This document shows, in pieces, positions 1 to 5,689 of a stretch of 6,492 bases of DNA. Origin of the DNA: Acidobacteriota bacterium (lineage in GTDB: Bacteria > Acidobacteriota > Blastocatellia > RBC074). The position numbers and the translations under genes were made by a program. The notes beneath the pieces are model-generated. The model was not told where the DNA came from. It saw nothing but the letters and a program-made list of their open reading frames with translations, and did not search any database. Numbering within the stretch: position 1 is the stretch's first letter; the number at the start of each line of letters is the position of its first letter. The stretch covers positions 1 to 6,492 of the forward strand of contig JABFSD010000932.1 of the NCBI GenBank assembly GCA_013140935.1, read 5' to 3'.

Positions 1-865
1 AAATAGGCGCGGCGGGTAAGTTCCCCGCCATCACGTCGCGCGGATCGTCTTCGATCATCGGTTGCAACAGGTCGAGCGACTCGGCGACTTCGGCGATGAT
101 CTGCGAAGTGATCAGCCGCGCGTTCATCGCGTAACCCGTCAGCAAGGCGTTGTCGCACAGATTGTTGATGAGGCGCGGAATGCCTTCGGAAGCGCGATAA
201 ATCAGGGCGATGGCGTTCGCCGTGAATAAATCCAACCGCGACGCGCCTGCCACTTTCAGCCGCGTGCGAATGTAAGCCGAAACTTCATCCGCTTTGAGCG
301 GCTTGATTTCGCACCGCAGGCTGATGCGCTGTTTGAGTTGGCGCATCTCCGGGCGATTCAACCCGACGCGCAATTCCGGCTGGCCTACCAACAGGATTTG
401 CAATTGCTTTTCCGTATAGGTTTCAAAGTTCAGCAACAGTCTGACTTCTTCCATCAACTCGCGGCTCAGGCCGTGCGCTTCGTCTAGAATCAGCACGGTG
501 CGCAAGCCGCGCGAATGGCGCATCATCAAGGTGCGTCCCAATTTCATCAGCAAATCCGACTTGGAATTGTAAGCCCCCAAACCGAAATCGGCGGCGACGT
601 GTTCATAAAACTCCGGCACCGATAACCCGGGATTGAAGATATTCGCCGTCAGCACGCTGCGATCCAGCCGCGAAAGCATCGCGCGCAACATCGTCGTCTT
701 GCCCGTGCCCACTTCGCCGGTCACGACGATCAGCCCTTTGCCGTGTTGAATGCCGTAATGCAGGTTCGCCATCACTTCCTTGTGGCTGGCAGTGAAATAG
801 AGGAACCGCGGATCCGGCGTCAGGCTAAAGGGGATGTCTTGAAGTCCGTAAAACTGCAAATACAT
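1..865 (-). CDS. ExeA/GspA-like AAA ATPase, XrtA (PEP-CTERM) exopolysaccharide-locus type, 3' part missing
   Basis: Translating the minus strand from ATG at 865-863 gives an uninterrupted 288-residue reading frame that runs off the left edge, so the C-terminus is missing. The N-terminus (MYLQFYGLQDIPFSLTPDPR) is typical of the ExeA/GspA secretion ATPase family. A Walker A motif GEVGTGKT lies at residues 50-57 and a Walker B segment VLILDEAHGL at about 124-133. A sensor-1-like LLVGQPEL lies at 158-165 and a sensor-2-like EGIPRLINNLC at 227-237. Family members are cytoplasmic ATPases that energise envelope assembly; a version accompanies XrtA-type exopolysaccharide loci. The gene follows the chain-length protein gene after only 25 bp on the same strand, which supports that assignment and co-transcription. 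No clear Shine-Dalgarno precedes the ATG, so translation may depend on the upstream gene. The family call is firm; the XrtA subtype is inferred from context. Confidence 0.9.
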   Translation of the reverse strand, partial: MYLQFYGLQDIPFSLTPDPRFLYFTASHKEVMANLHYGIQHGKGLIVVTGEVGTGKTTMLRAMLSRLDRSVLTANIFNPGLSVPEFYEHVAADFGLGAYNSKSDLLMKLGRTLMMRHSRGLRTVLILDEAHGLSRELMEEVRLLLNFETYTEKQLQILLVGQPELRVGLNRPEMRQLKQRISLRCEIKPLKADEVSAYIRTRLKVAGASRLDLFTANAIALIYRASEGIPRLINNLCDNALLTGYAMNARLITSQIIAEVAESLDLLQPMIEDDPRDVMAGNLPAAPI

Positions 866-890
866 ATTGCGTGTGAGGCAAGTGGCAACT

Positions 891-2495
891 TTAGAAAGCT
901 GCCTGGGTGAATACGTTCAACAAGCCCGAAATCTTGATGAGTTGATAGAGCAACGGCGTAGCTAAACCAATCAGGAAAATCGCGCCGATCAGTTTGGCCG
1001 CGTTGACGAAGGGCACTAACTGCCGTTCTTTTTGCGTCACCAAACGCGGTACGGTTACGAGCAACGGCAAGTGCGCATAATGCGCGATGTCACGCGCATC
1101 CCGAATCGTCAATAGTTCGCGGCTGGCCGAAGCCGCCGCCGCCAACACCCCGACGAGCAGCGACATCAACAACGACAGCGGATACAGAATGCCACGCTTA
1201 GGCGAAACGGGTTGCTCCGGCAAACTCGCCGGATCAATCAACCGGAAAGTTTCGCCGCTGAAATCATTGATGATTTTGGCGCTGAATTTCGCCGCGTCCT
1301 GCTGTTTGAGCAATTCGTCGTAACGCCCTTGCAGCGTGCGGTAATCCCGCTCAATTTTCAGTCCTTCAATCGCTTTAATGGGCAAACCGCCCAGCTTGCC
1401 ACGCAATTCGTTGATTTGCCCATTCAAGGTTTCAAGGTCTTTTTGTTTTTGTTCGAGGTCGCGTTTGTCTGCGGCAATTTTCAATTCCAGTTGTTGGGCC
1501 GGCAAAGAAACGCCGCTTCGTTGGGAACGCTTGGCTTGTTTCGTGATCTCGTCCTTTTTGTTTACGTCATCCAGTTCGCGGTTGATGCTGTCAATTTGCG
1601 CGCGCAGGGCTTTCACCTCAGGCGCTTTCTCGGTGTATTCCGCCAGCATCTTCTGTAACTCACCTTCCAGTTCGGCGCGTTTGGTGCGCAACTGGCCGAT
1701 GATAATGCTGACCGAAGCAGAAGTTTCAATTTCTGGCGCGGTGTCGGCTTGCGTTTTCATCGTGGCCACCAGTTGTTCATTGGTGGCGGTCTGATTGCGC
1801 AGCGAATCAATCGAAGTCTGTTGCGATTGGCGCAACATGCTCAAGCTATTGAGTTGGTTGGCCAGACTTTGATCCTGCCCTTCCATCACTTCAGGGTGTT
1901 GCAACAAGTATTCGGCGCGTTTGGCTTCGATGGTTTCCAATTCGGTGCGGACGTTTTTTACGCGCTCTTCGATCTGGTCAAGCGTTGCATATACGCGCCC
2001 AATTTCAGCATCGGAGTTAGCGTTGATGATGCGCGTCGTGAGTTCCTGCGCCACGTCGCGGGCTTTGACCGGATCAGGGTGGCGATAATGCACCGTGAAG
2101 TTATTGATGGTTTGCGACGCTGCGGTTTGTTTCACGTCAATATGTTTGAGCATTTCATTGACGGTTTCTTCCATCGGCGCACTGCGTTCGCGCATTTGCG
2201 GATAAAGATCGAAACGTTCGAAGAGGCGCTGTAATTCCGTGCGGCTCGTCACCAGCTTGCGAATCATCGTCAGCCGCGAATTGACATCTATCGAATTGAC
2301 CGGTTGCACGTAATTCGACGAAACCTTCGGCGGGTCAACGATAATCATGGACTGCGATTCATACATGTTCGGCAGCTTGTAAACCGCATAAGCGGAAGCC
2401 GCCGCCACGATGATGAAGGGCACGAGCAAGTAATAACGCTTGCGCCACAGCAATTCCAGATATTCGATAGGAGTGCGAAGTCTAAAATTAGCCAT
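891..2495 (-). CDS. Wzz/GumC-type polysaccharide co-polymerase (XrtA-type chain-length determinant)
   Basis: This inner-membrane protein of 534 residues should set the chain length of an exported polysaccharide and couple synthesis to export. A first membrane segment lies at about residues 21-41, followed by a Wzz-like periplasmic part. A long polar, probably coiled-coil region spans about 160-410. The proline-rich signature PASLPEQPVSPKR is at 422-434, directly before a second membrane segment (about 435-457). A cytoplasmic stretch containing HLPLLVTVPRL follows, resembling the link to tyrosine kinases in this family, and then a third membrane segment (about 500-520). There is no kinase P-loop, so the tyrosine kinase domain is not fused. 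The third helix matches what is known of XrtA-type chain-length proteins. A longer frame opens at TTG 2522, but ATG 2495 has GGAG nine bases upstream and gives a normal N-terminus, so it is preferred. The stop is TAA at 893-891. Confidence 0.92.
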   Translation of the reverse strand: MANFRLRTPIEYLELLWRKRYYLLVPFIIVAAASAYAVYKLPNMYESQSMIIVDPPKVSSNYVQPVNSIDVNSRLTMIRKLVTSRTELQRLFERFDLYPQMRERSAPMEETVNEMLKHIDVKQTAASQTINNFTVHYRHPDPVKARDVAQELTTRIINANSDAEIGRVYATLDQIEERVKNVRTELETIEAKRAEYLLQHPEVMEGQDQSLANQLNSLSMLRQSQQTSIDSLRNQTATNEQLVATMKTQADTAPEIETSASVSIIIGQLRTKRAELEGELQKMLAEYTEKAPEVKALRAQIDSINRELDDVNKKDEITKQAKRSQRSGVSLPAQQLELKIAADKRDLEQKQKDLETLNGQINELRGKLGGLPIKAIEGLKIERDYRTLQGRYDELLKQQDAAKFSAKIINDFSGETFRLIDPASLPEQPVSPKRGILYPLSLLMSLLVGVLAAAASASRELLTIRDARDIAHYAHLPLLVTVPRLVTQKERQLVPFVNAAKLIGAIFLIGLATPLLYQLIKISGLLNVFTQAAF

Positions 2496-2504
2496 AAGGG
2501 TATG

Positions 2505-2508
2505 CTCC
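2505..2508 (-). promoter_or_regulatory. Shine-Dalgarno GGAG for the chain-length gene
   Basis: On the minus strand GGAG is followed by nine bases and then ATG at 2495-2493. This decides the start against the in-frame upstream TTG at 2522-2520, which would add nine residues and has no comparable site. Confidence 0.7.
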
Positions 2509-2730
2509 AAAAGTCGCCCCAAGCCGTTCGCTGGCTCTCAAGGCATCAATAAATCCGTTAGCGAATAGGGGGTATTGCCTGAATAACTCTGGCAGAAGAA
2601 GCCCGCACCGGATTGCGCTCCAAATTCCCAACAGCGCGCCTGACAAACGTTTGCACACCGAATGTTGCAGTGTGAGAGACGCCGACTGTTTTATAACAAG
2701 AATGCCCGAATTGTGGGGGGATGAGCTTTA

Positions 2731-2750
2731 AGATACCGAAAGATACCGAC
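2731..2750. repeat. Tandem 10-bp direct repeat AGATACCGAA/AGATACCGAC
   Basis: Two adjacent 10-bp units differ only in the last base. The spacing is one turn of the DNA helix, so both copies face the same side, as in binding sites for response regulators. It lies about 235-255 bp upstream of the chain-length start and about 55 bp downstream of the candidate leftward -10 element. It could be an operator for the exopolysaccharide operon or a chance duplication. Confidence 0.55.
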
Positions 2751-2804
2751 CCGGTTTAGGGAATTTCCGCCTGACAGTCCGTGGAAACTTTTTAGGCGCG
2801 CGCG

Positions 2805-2832
2805 ATTATAGCCATCCGCCCCGGAGAAGCAA
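2805..2832 (-). promoter_or_regulatory. Candidate sigma70 promoter for the exopolysaccharide operon
   Basis: On the minus strand a perfect TATAAT (2810-2805) is preceded by 16 bp and then TTGCTT (2832-2827), a half match to the -35 consensus. Transcription would begin near 2798 and give a leader of about 300 nt. A second possible -10, TATAAA near 2695, has no good -35. The choice is inferred from sequence only. Confidence 0.3.
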
Positions 2833-2894
2833 ACCAACGACTCAACTACATCGGAGCAAATCATTGGCGCGTTTCAGGTAATTCGTTCTTGAGC

Positions 2895-3002
2895 GAAGCC
2901 CACACCGATAGTAGGATGTCGCTCGCTCGCGGATTCAAACCATACGGCCTTTCAGTATGAAACTTTTGGTCGTTCAGTGGGCTTCCGCTGGTCGCATCCT
3001 GC
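2895..3002. repeat. Interleaved inverted repeats with pseudoknot topology
   Basis: GAAGCCCAC (2895-2903) is the exact reverse complement of GTGGGCTTC (2977-2985). GTAGGATGTCGC (2911-2922) pairs with GTCGCATCCTGC (2991-3002) at 11 of 12 positions if G-U pairs are allowed. The two pairings interleave rather than nest, so together they would form an H-type pseudoknot. The loop contains a small hairpin, CATAC (2941-2945) with GTATG (2955-2959). It could be a structured RNA, a dispersed repeat or the ends of a small non-autonomous element. Confidence 0.4.
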
Positions 3003-3094
3003 AAATAACCTATCACTAATCAGGAAAATTCGGGGGAGTGTGAATCGCACGCAATAACGTCGCCTTGCTCGCCCGCTACCCTAACCCATCGTTA

Positions 3095-3124
3095 CTGCGC
3101 AATTCAGCAACCTGAAGTGCGCGG
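3095..3124. promoter_or_regulatory. Strong dyad/hairpin directly upstream of the ABC ATPase gene
   Basis: TTCAG (3103-3107) and CTGAA (3112-3116) flank a CAAC loop. GCGCA (3097-3101) and TGCGC (3118-3122) continue the stem after one A-G mismatch. A T-G wobble and a C-G pair close the base. The dyad ends 28 bases before the ATG and no T-run follows, so it does not look like an intrinsic terminator. It is more likely an operator or a leader structure for the ABC gene. Confidence 0.5.
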
Positions 3125-3152
3125 CGCTACCATTCGTTACAACTTCTAATTT

Positions 3153-4091
3153 ATGACCAATACGGTTTCTGTCAGCCACGCCCGCAAAAGTTACGGCGAT
3201 TTCACCGCCGTCCACGATCTTTCACTTGAAGTACGACCGGGCAGCATCTTCGGCTTATTGGGGCCGAACGGCGCGGGCAAGTCTTCGACGATTCGTATGA
3301 TCGTCAACATCACGATGCCCGACAGTGGCGAGATCAAACTGTTCGGCGAAACGGTTACGCCCAGCAACGCTGCCAAAATTCAGGAGCGCGTCGGCTATCT
3401 GCCCGAAGATCGCGGCCTTTATAAAAAGATGAAGATTGGCGAACAACTGCTCTTCTTCGCCGAACTCAAAGGCCTTGCGCGTGCCGAAGCCGCCAAACGC
3501 ATTGATGCCTGGCTCGAGCGCGTCAGCATGACCGAATGGAAAAATAAACGCTGGGAAGAGCTTTCCAAAGGCATGCAGCAAAAAATTCAATTCGTCTCGA
3601 CCATCCTGCACGACCCGGAGCTCGTGATTCTCGACGAACCGTTTTCCGGCCTCGACCCGATCAACGCCAACCTGCTGAAAGAGATCGTGCATGAACTCAA
3701 GCGCAAACAGAAGACAATCATCTTCTCTACGCACTTGATGGAGCAGGCCGAAGAGTTATGCGACGAAATCGCGCTCATCAATCGCGGACGCAAAGTCCTC
3801 AGCGGCCCGCTGCGCGAGGTCAAACGCAGCTTCGGTTGGCGTGCCATCGCCATTGACGGCGAAAACCTCAACGGCCAACTTAAAGAACATCCGCTGGTGC
3901 AGGAGGTCACCGCGTTGCGCGATCACGTCGAAGTGACTTTGCAAAACGGAGCCGACCCGCAAGCCCTGCTCAAAGATTTAGTCAATGCCGAGGTGCGGCT
4001 CACCCGCTTTGAACTGGTCGCGCCTTCGCTTAATGAGATTTTCATCGAGAGCGTCAAGCGCGCCAATCAACAAAACTCCGCTGCGATTTAA
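3153..4091 (+). CDS. ABC transporter ATP-binding protein, NatA-like exporter type
   Basis: This 312-residue protein is a cytoplasmic nucleotide-binding subunit that should drive an ABC-2-type exporter. Walker A GPNGAGKSS is at residues 37-45. The Q-loop region reads VGYLPEDRGLYKKM, a form common in NatA-like ATPases. The signature is LSKGM at 137-141, Walker B is LVILDEP at 157-163 with catalytic Glu162, the D-loop is SGLDP, and the H-loop His is 194. The last 90 or so residues, ending SLNEIFIESV, match the C-terminal extension (DUF4162 type) of this subfamily. All catalytic motifs are intact. The ATG at 3153 gives a normal N-terminus but has no Shine-Dalgarno, so translation may be weak or leaderless. 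Such genes usually sit beside an ABC-2 permease gene, and none is present on either side here. The substrate cannot be named. Confidence 0.93.
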   Translation: MTNTVSVSHARKSYGDFTAVHDLSLEVRPGSIFGLLGPNGAGKSSTIRMIVNITMPDSGEIKLFGETVTPSNAAKIQERVGYLPEDRGLYKKMKIGEQLLFFAELKGLARAEAAKRIDAWLERVSMTEWKNKRWEELSKGMQQKIQFVSTILHDPELVILDEPFSGLDPINANLLKEIVHELKRKQKTIIFSTHLMEQAEELCDEIALINRGRKVLSGPLREVKRSFGWRAIAIDGENLNGQLKEHPLVQEVTALRDHVEVTLQNGADPQALLKDLVNAEVRLTRFELVAPSLNEIFIESVKRANQQNSAAI

Positions 4092-4123
4092 GCGGCGGCT
4101 TGAACCCAATCGCCAAACAAAGG

Positions 4124-4170
4124 CAAAAGGCAAAAGGAGAGCTACACTGGCTACATCCTTTTGCCTTTTG
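4124..4170. repeat. Perfect 15-bp inverted repeat, possible terminator or dispersed palindrome
   Basis: CAAAAGGCAAAAGGA (4124-4138) is the exact reverse complement of 4156-4170, with a 17-base loop in which AGC and GCT can also pair. The left arm is itself a 7-bp tandem repeat (GGCAAAA twice, 4122-4135). It begins 33 bases after the ABC stop codon, a usual place for a transcription end. However, it is followed by TGTTGGGGGG rather than a T-run, so it is not a textbook intrinsic terminator. It may protect the mRNA 3' end or be a REP-like repeat. Confidence 0.6.
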
Positions 4171-4199
4171 TGTTGGGGGGGCTAACTCAAGTGGGGGAT

Positions 4200-4311
4200 G
4201 CGAGGCGTCAAGCGCCCAGCGTAACGTCAGTCATCCATTCCGAGTGCGCTACCAACGACACTCCGATACACCTGCACCGACCGACGGGACGCTGGGCACT
4301 TCACGCCTCGC
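4200..4311. repeat. 112-bp imperfect inverted repeat / long hairpin
   Basis: GCGAGGCGT (4200-4208) pairs with ACGCCTCGC (4303-4311). AAG (4210-4212) pairs with CTT (4299-4301), GCCCAGCGT (4214-4222) with ACGCTGGGC (4289-4297), and CGTC (4225-4228) with GACG (4283-4286). That makes 25 pairs over 29 stem positions. The apical region holds another stem, GAGTG (4242-4246) with CACTC (4259-4263). The structure could be a small non-autonomous element, a REP-type repeat or a structured RNA. I compared it with integron attC sites and it lacks their right-hand core. Confidence 0.6.
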
Positions 4312-4370
4312 GCGGTGAAGGCACATCGGATAAATCCACGAGCCGCAGGCTCGCGCCGCTGTGTGCCATA

Positions 4371-4385
4371 TTTCCCACGAGGAAA
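4371..4385 (+). promoter_or_regulatory. Shine-Dalgarno GAGGA inside a small hairpin
   Basis: GAGGA (4379-4383) lies six bases before ATG 4390 and fixes that start. TTTCC (4371-4375) and GGAAA (4381-4385) can form a 5-bp stem around CACGA, which would partly cover the site. The ribosome site is well supported; control by the hairpin is only a possibility. Confidence 0.6.
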
Positions 4386-4389
4386 CCGA

Positions 4390-4941
4390 ATGAAACGAAA
4401 AGATAAACGGGCAATGGTCTTGGATATTTACGACCGCGAAGCGATGGGTGACGTAACCGCCCGCGAAATTGCCATCATCAATCAGGCTCTCATCGCCGAG
4501 TTCGGGGAAGGCGGAGCTATGGAACCTGGTGAAATCGCCCGCATTCTGGTCAGCGAAGATTTACCCGTGCGTTTTGAGCAAATCTTTCGCATGGCGACCG
4601 TGCGCGAGCGTTACGAAAACCTGTTCAGCGGCTTGCCGGGTTGGGCAACGTTGGAAGACGCCGAACATTCTCTTTCTCAACTCGATCAACATTATCGGCG
4701 CTTTGCGCAACGCCACGACAAAACCGGCGTACGTTATGCGCGCCAAACCGCACAGCAAGGAATCAATGAAACAACCAAGGCCGCCCACGACCATCGCAAC
4801 GATGCCCATCGCCGTCTCGAACAAGCAGAAATCGCACAGTGGCTCACCGTTTGGTTGCAAACCCCAAATCTGTTTGCCCAGTGGTTGGAGTTACGCCGCG
4901 CCACGGCAGAATACCGCCGGTGTTTCGAGACAAAAGAATAG
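4390..4941 (+). CDS. Hypothetical protein, 183 residues, mainly helical and charged
   Basis: I do not recognise this family. The frame begins MKRKDKRAMVLDIYDREAMG and ends at TAG 4939-4941. The start at 4390 has a strong GAGGA six bases upstream; an in-frame GTG at 4315 would add 25 residues read from the palindromic spacer and is rejected. There is no signal peptide or membrane segment, so the protein is probably cytoplasmic. The first 85 or so residues resemble a compact helical domain (TAREIAIINQALIAEFGEGG, then a GEIARIL...DLPVRFEQIF stretch). A very polar His/Arg/Gln-rich helix follows (about 100-150), and then a Trp-rich end (IAQWLTVWLQTPNLFAQWLEL). No catalytic motif is obvious. It faces the kinase gene at 5159 convergently and may be transcribed with the ABC gene. 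Confidence 0.75.
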   Translation: MKRKDKRAMVLDIYDREAMGDVTAREIAIINQALIAEFGEGGAMEPGEIARILVSEDLPVRFEQIFRMATVRERYENLFSGLPGWATLEDAEHSLSQLDQHYRRFAQRHDKTGVRYARQTAQQGINETTKAAHDHRNDAHRRLEQAEIAQWLTVWLQTPNLFAQWLELRRATAEYRRCFETKE

Positions 4942-5158
4942 ACGGACTTCAGTTTTTGTTAGTGGTCGTGAGGACGCAGAAAACGACTCTAACGAGGAAC
5001 TTCAATAAGTAGGCGAGCCGCACGAGCCTGGTGCCGTAGCTCCACGCAGCCCGCCCTGGCCCCTAGCTAGTTTCTTTGCTAGGCAGATAAATAACATTGC
5101 CAATCCGAAAGAACTTCCAGATAAATTTTGCTTCAGTGCAAATATCTTTTTCAGCCTA
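4942..5158. other. Convergent intergenic spacer with weak hairpins and a GC-rich patch
   Basis: Two genes end towards this 217-bp stretch and no gene is seen in it. GTTAG/GTCGT (4958-4969) pairs with ACGAC/CTAAC (4983-4993) 16 bases after the upstream stop, but without a T-run. CCTAGC (5062-5067) pairs with GCTAGG (5078-5083). Between them, about 5008-5066 is clearly GC-rich compared with the AT-rich sequence that follows, and contains CGAGCC twice. Confidence 0.6.
5127..5151 (+). terminator. Weak candidate intrinsic terminator
   Basis: TTTGC (5127-5131) and GCAAA (5138-5142) form a short stem around TTCAGT, followed closely by a T-run at 5147-5151. The stem is only five pairs and AT-rich, so efficiency would be low. 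It could end rightward transcripts before they enter the opposing kinase gene. Confidence 0.25.
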
Positions 5159-5683
5159 TTACGATTTGAGAGGAAAGATACGTTCGACGCGAGTTTCAGC
5201 GATTTCCGTTTCACTCAATTCATAGAGCGCGGCGTAACCTTCGTGCGGCAAGCGCGCGCGGGCTTCAAGCAACTCGCGTTGATGTTGTTCGATCACTTCA
5301 TCGGGCACGACGCGATGAATGCGGTTGCGATTTCGTTCGACACAGCGCACGGTTGAGATGTTGAGGACGAGGGCGACACAAGAGATGTCAGCCTCTTGTG
5401 CGATTTTCAATAAAGGCTCACGCGCAGCGGTTTGTAAGTTCGTCGCGTCAATCACCGTGAGTTTGTTCCATTGCAAGCGCAGTTGCGTCAGATGATGTAA
5501 CAGCGCGAAGGCTTCGGCATTGACGGCTTGATTGTTTTCGTCGTCGCAAATCAACGCGCGGCAATGATCGGAGGAAATGATTTCGGTCGCTTGAAAGTGA
5601 CGGCGCGCGAAAGTGCTTTTGCCCGCGCCCGACGCGCCGAGCAAGAGAATCAGAGAAGGATCAGGCAGCGTAATCTTGAACAA
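5159..5683 (-). CDS. Stand-alone P-loop polynucleotide-kinase-like protein (Pnkp N-terminal module type)
   Basis: The 174-residue protein resembles the N-terminal kinase module of bacterial Pnkp, the RNA-repair enzyme that phosphorylates 5'-OH ends. Walker A GASGAGKS is at residues 16-23, preceded by a beta strand SLILLL. SSDHCR (37-42) matches the region of the substrate-binding Asp and Arg in Pnkp kinases. VIDATN (77-82) is the next core strand. The Arg-rich CVERNRNRIHR (114-124) fits the lid, followed by VIEQHQREL. Full Pnkp has about 850 residues with phosphatase and ligase domains after the kinase. This protein stops where the kinase module ends, and no such domains follow. The start is TTG at 5683, because the frame has a TGA three codons earlier (5692-5690) and no ATG fits the fold. 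The gene is co-transcribed with the ROK gene. The substrate could be RNA, DNA or a small molecule. Confidence 0.8.
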   Translation of the reverse strand: MFKITLPDPSLILLLGASGAGKSTFARRHFQATEIISSDHCRALICDDENNQAVNAEAFALLHHLTQLRLQWNKLTVIDATNLQTAAREPLLKIAQEADISCVALVLNISTVRCVERNRNRIHRVVPDEVIEQHQRELLEARARLPHEGYAALYELSETEIAETRVERIFPLKS

Positions 5684-5689
5684 GGCGAA

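Larger units (their letters stand above)
2496..3152. other. 657-bp divergent intergenic region, no convincing gene
   Basis: This lies between the starts of the leftward exopolysaccharide operon and the rightward ABC gene, so it should hold both promoters. No reading frame in it looks like a gene. The longest open stretches, around 2860-3055 on both strands, are about 50 codons and overlap inverted repeats. In the part transcribed leftwards, TTCGCT (2526-2531) can pair with AGCGAA (2559-2564), and AGGCA near 2540 with TGCCT near 2580. These pairings overlap and would be alternatives in the long leader of the chain-length gene. I looked for a GEMM (cyclic-di-GMP) riboswitch because of the exopolysaccharide context and did not recognise one. 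Confidence 0.7.
4092..4389. other. Intergenic spacer rich in palindromes, no gene
   Basis: Almost 300 bp separate the ABC stop from the next start. The reading frames crossing it have no family resemblance or plausible start and overlap palindromes. It contains a perfect 15-bp inverted repeat (4124-4170), a 112-bp imperfect hairpin (4200-4311), a CGAGCC/GGCTCG hairpin with a three-base loop (4339-4353) and a small hairpin at the next ribosome binding site (4371-4385). Confidence 0.7.

Noticed and set aside
1087..2234. Plus-strand open frames across the chain-length gene
   Set aside because: They are antisense shadows of a gene with clear membrane and family motifs, and have no recognisable protein features.
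2496..2522. Longer chain-length protein starting at TTG 2522
   Set aside because: ATG 2495 has a good GGAG at nine bases and gives the usual short cytoplasmic N-terminus.
2865..2881. Sigma54-like TGGCGCG element
   Set aside because: The GC element of the -12 box is missing at the required spacing.
2862..3020. Minus-strand open frame of about 50 codons with a GTG start in the divergent spacer
   Set aside because: It has no ribosome site or family resemblance and coincides with the inverted repeats. The opposite strand is equally open.
4181..4389. Possible integron attC site, because GCTAAC precedes a long imperfect palindrome
   Set aside because: No GTTRRRY core occurs at the far side, the first core is imperfect, and there is no integrase or cassette structure.
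4315..4389. N-terminal extension of the unknown protein from GTG 4315
   Set aside because: The extension is read from hairpin sequence, and ATG 4390 has a strong Shine-Dalgarno.
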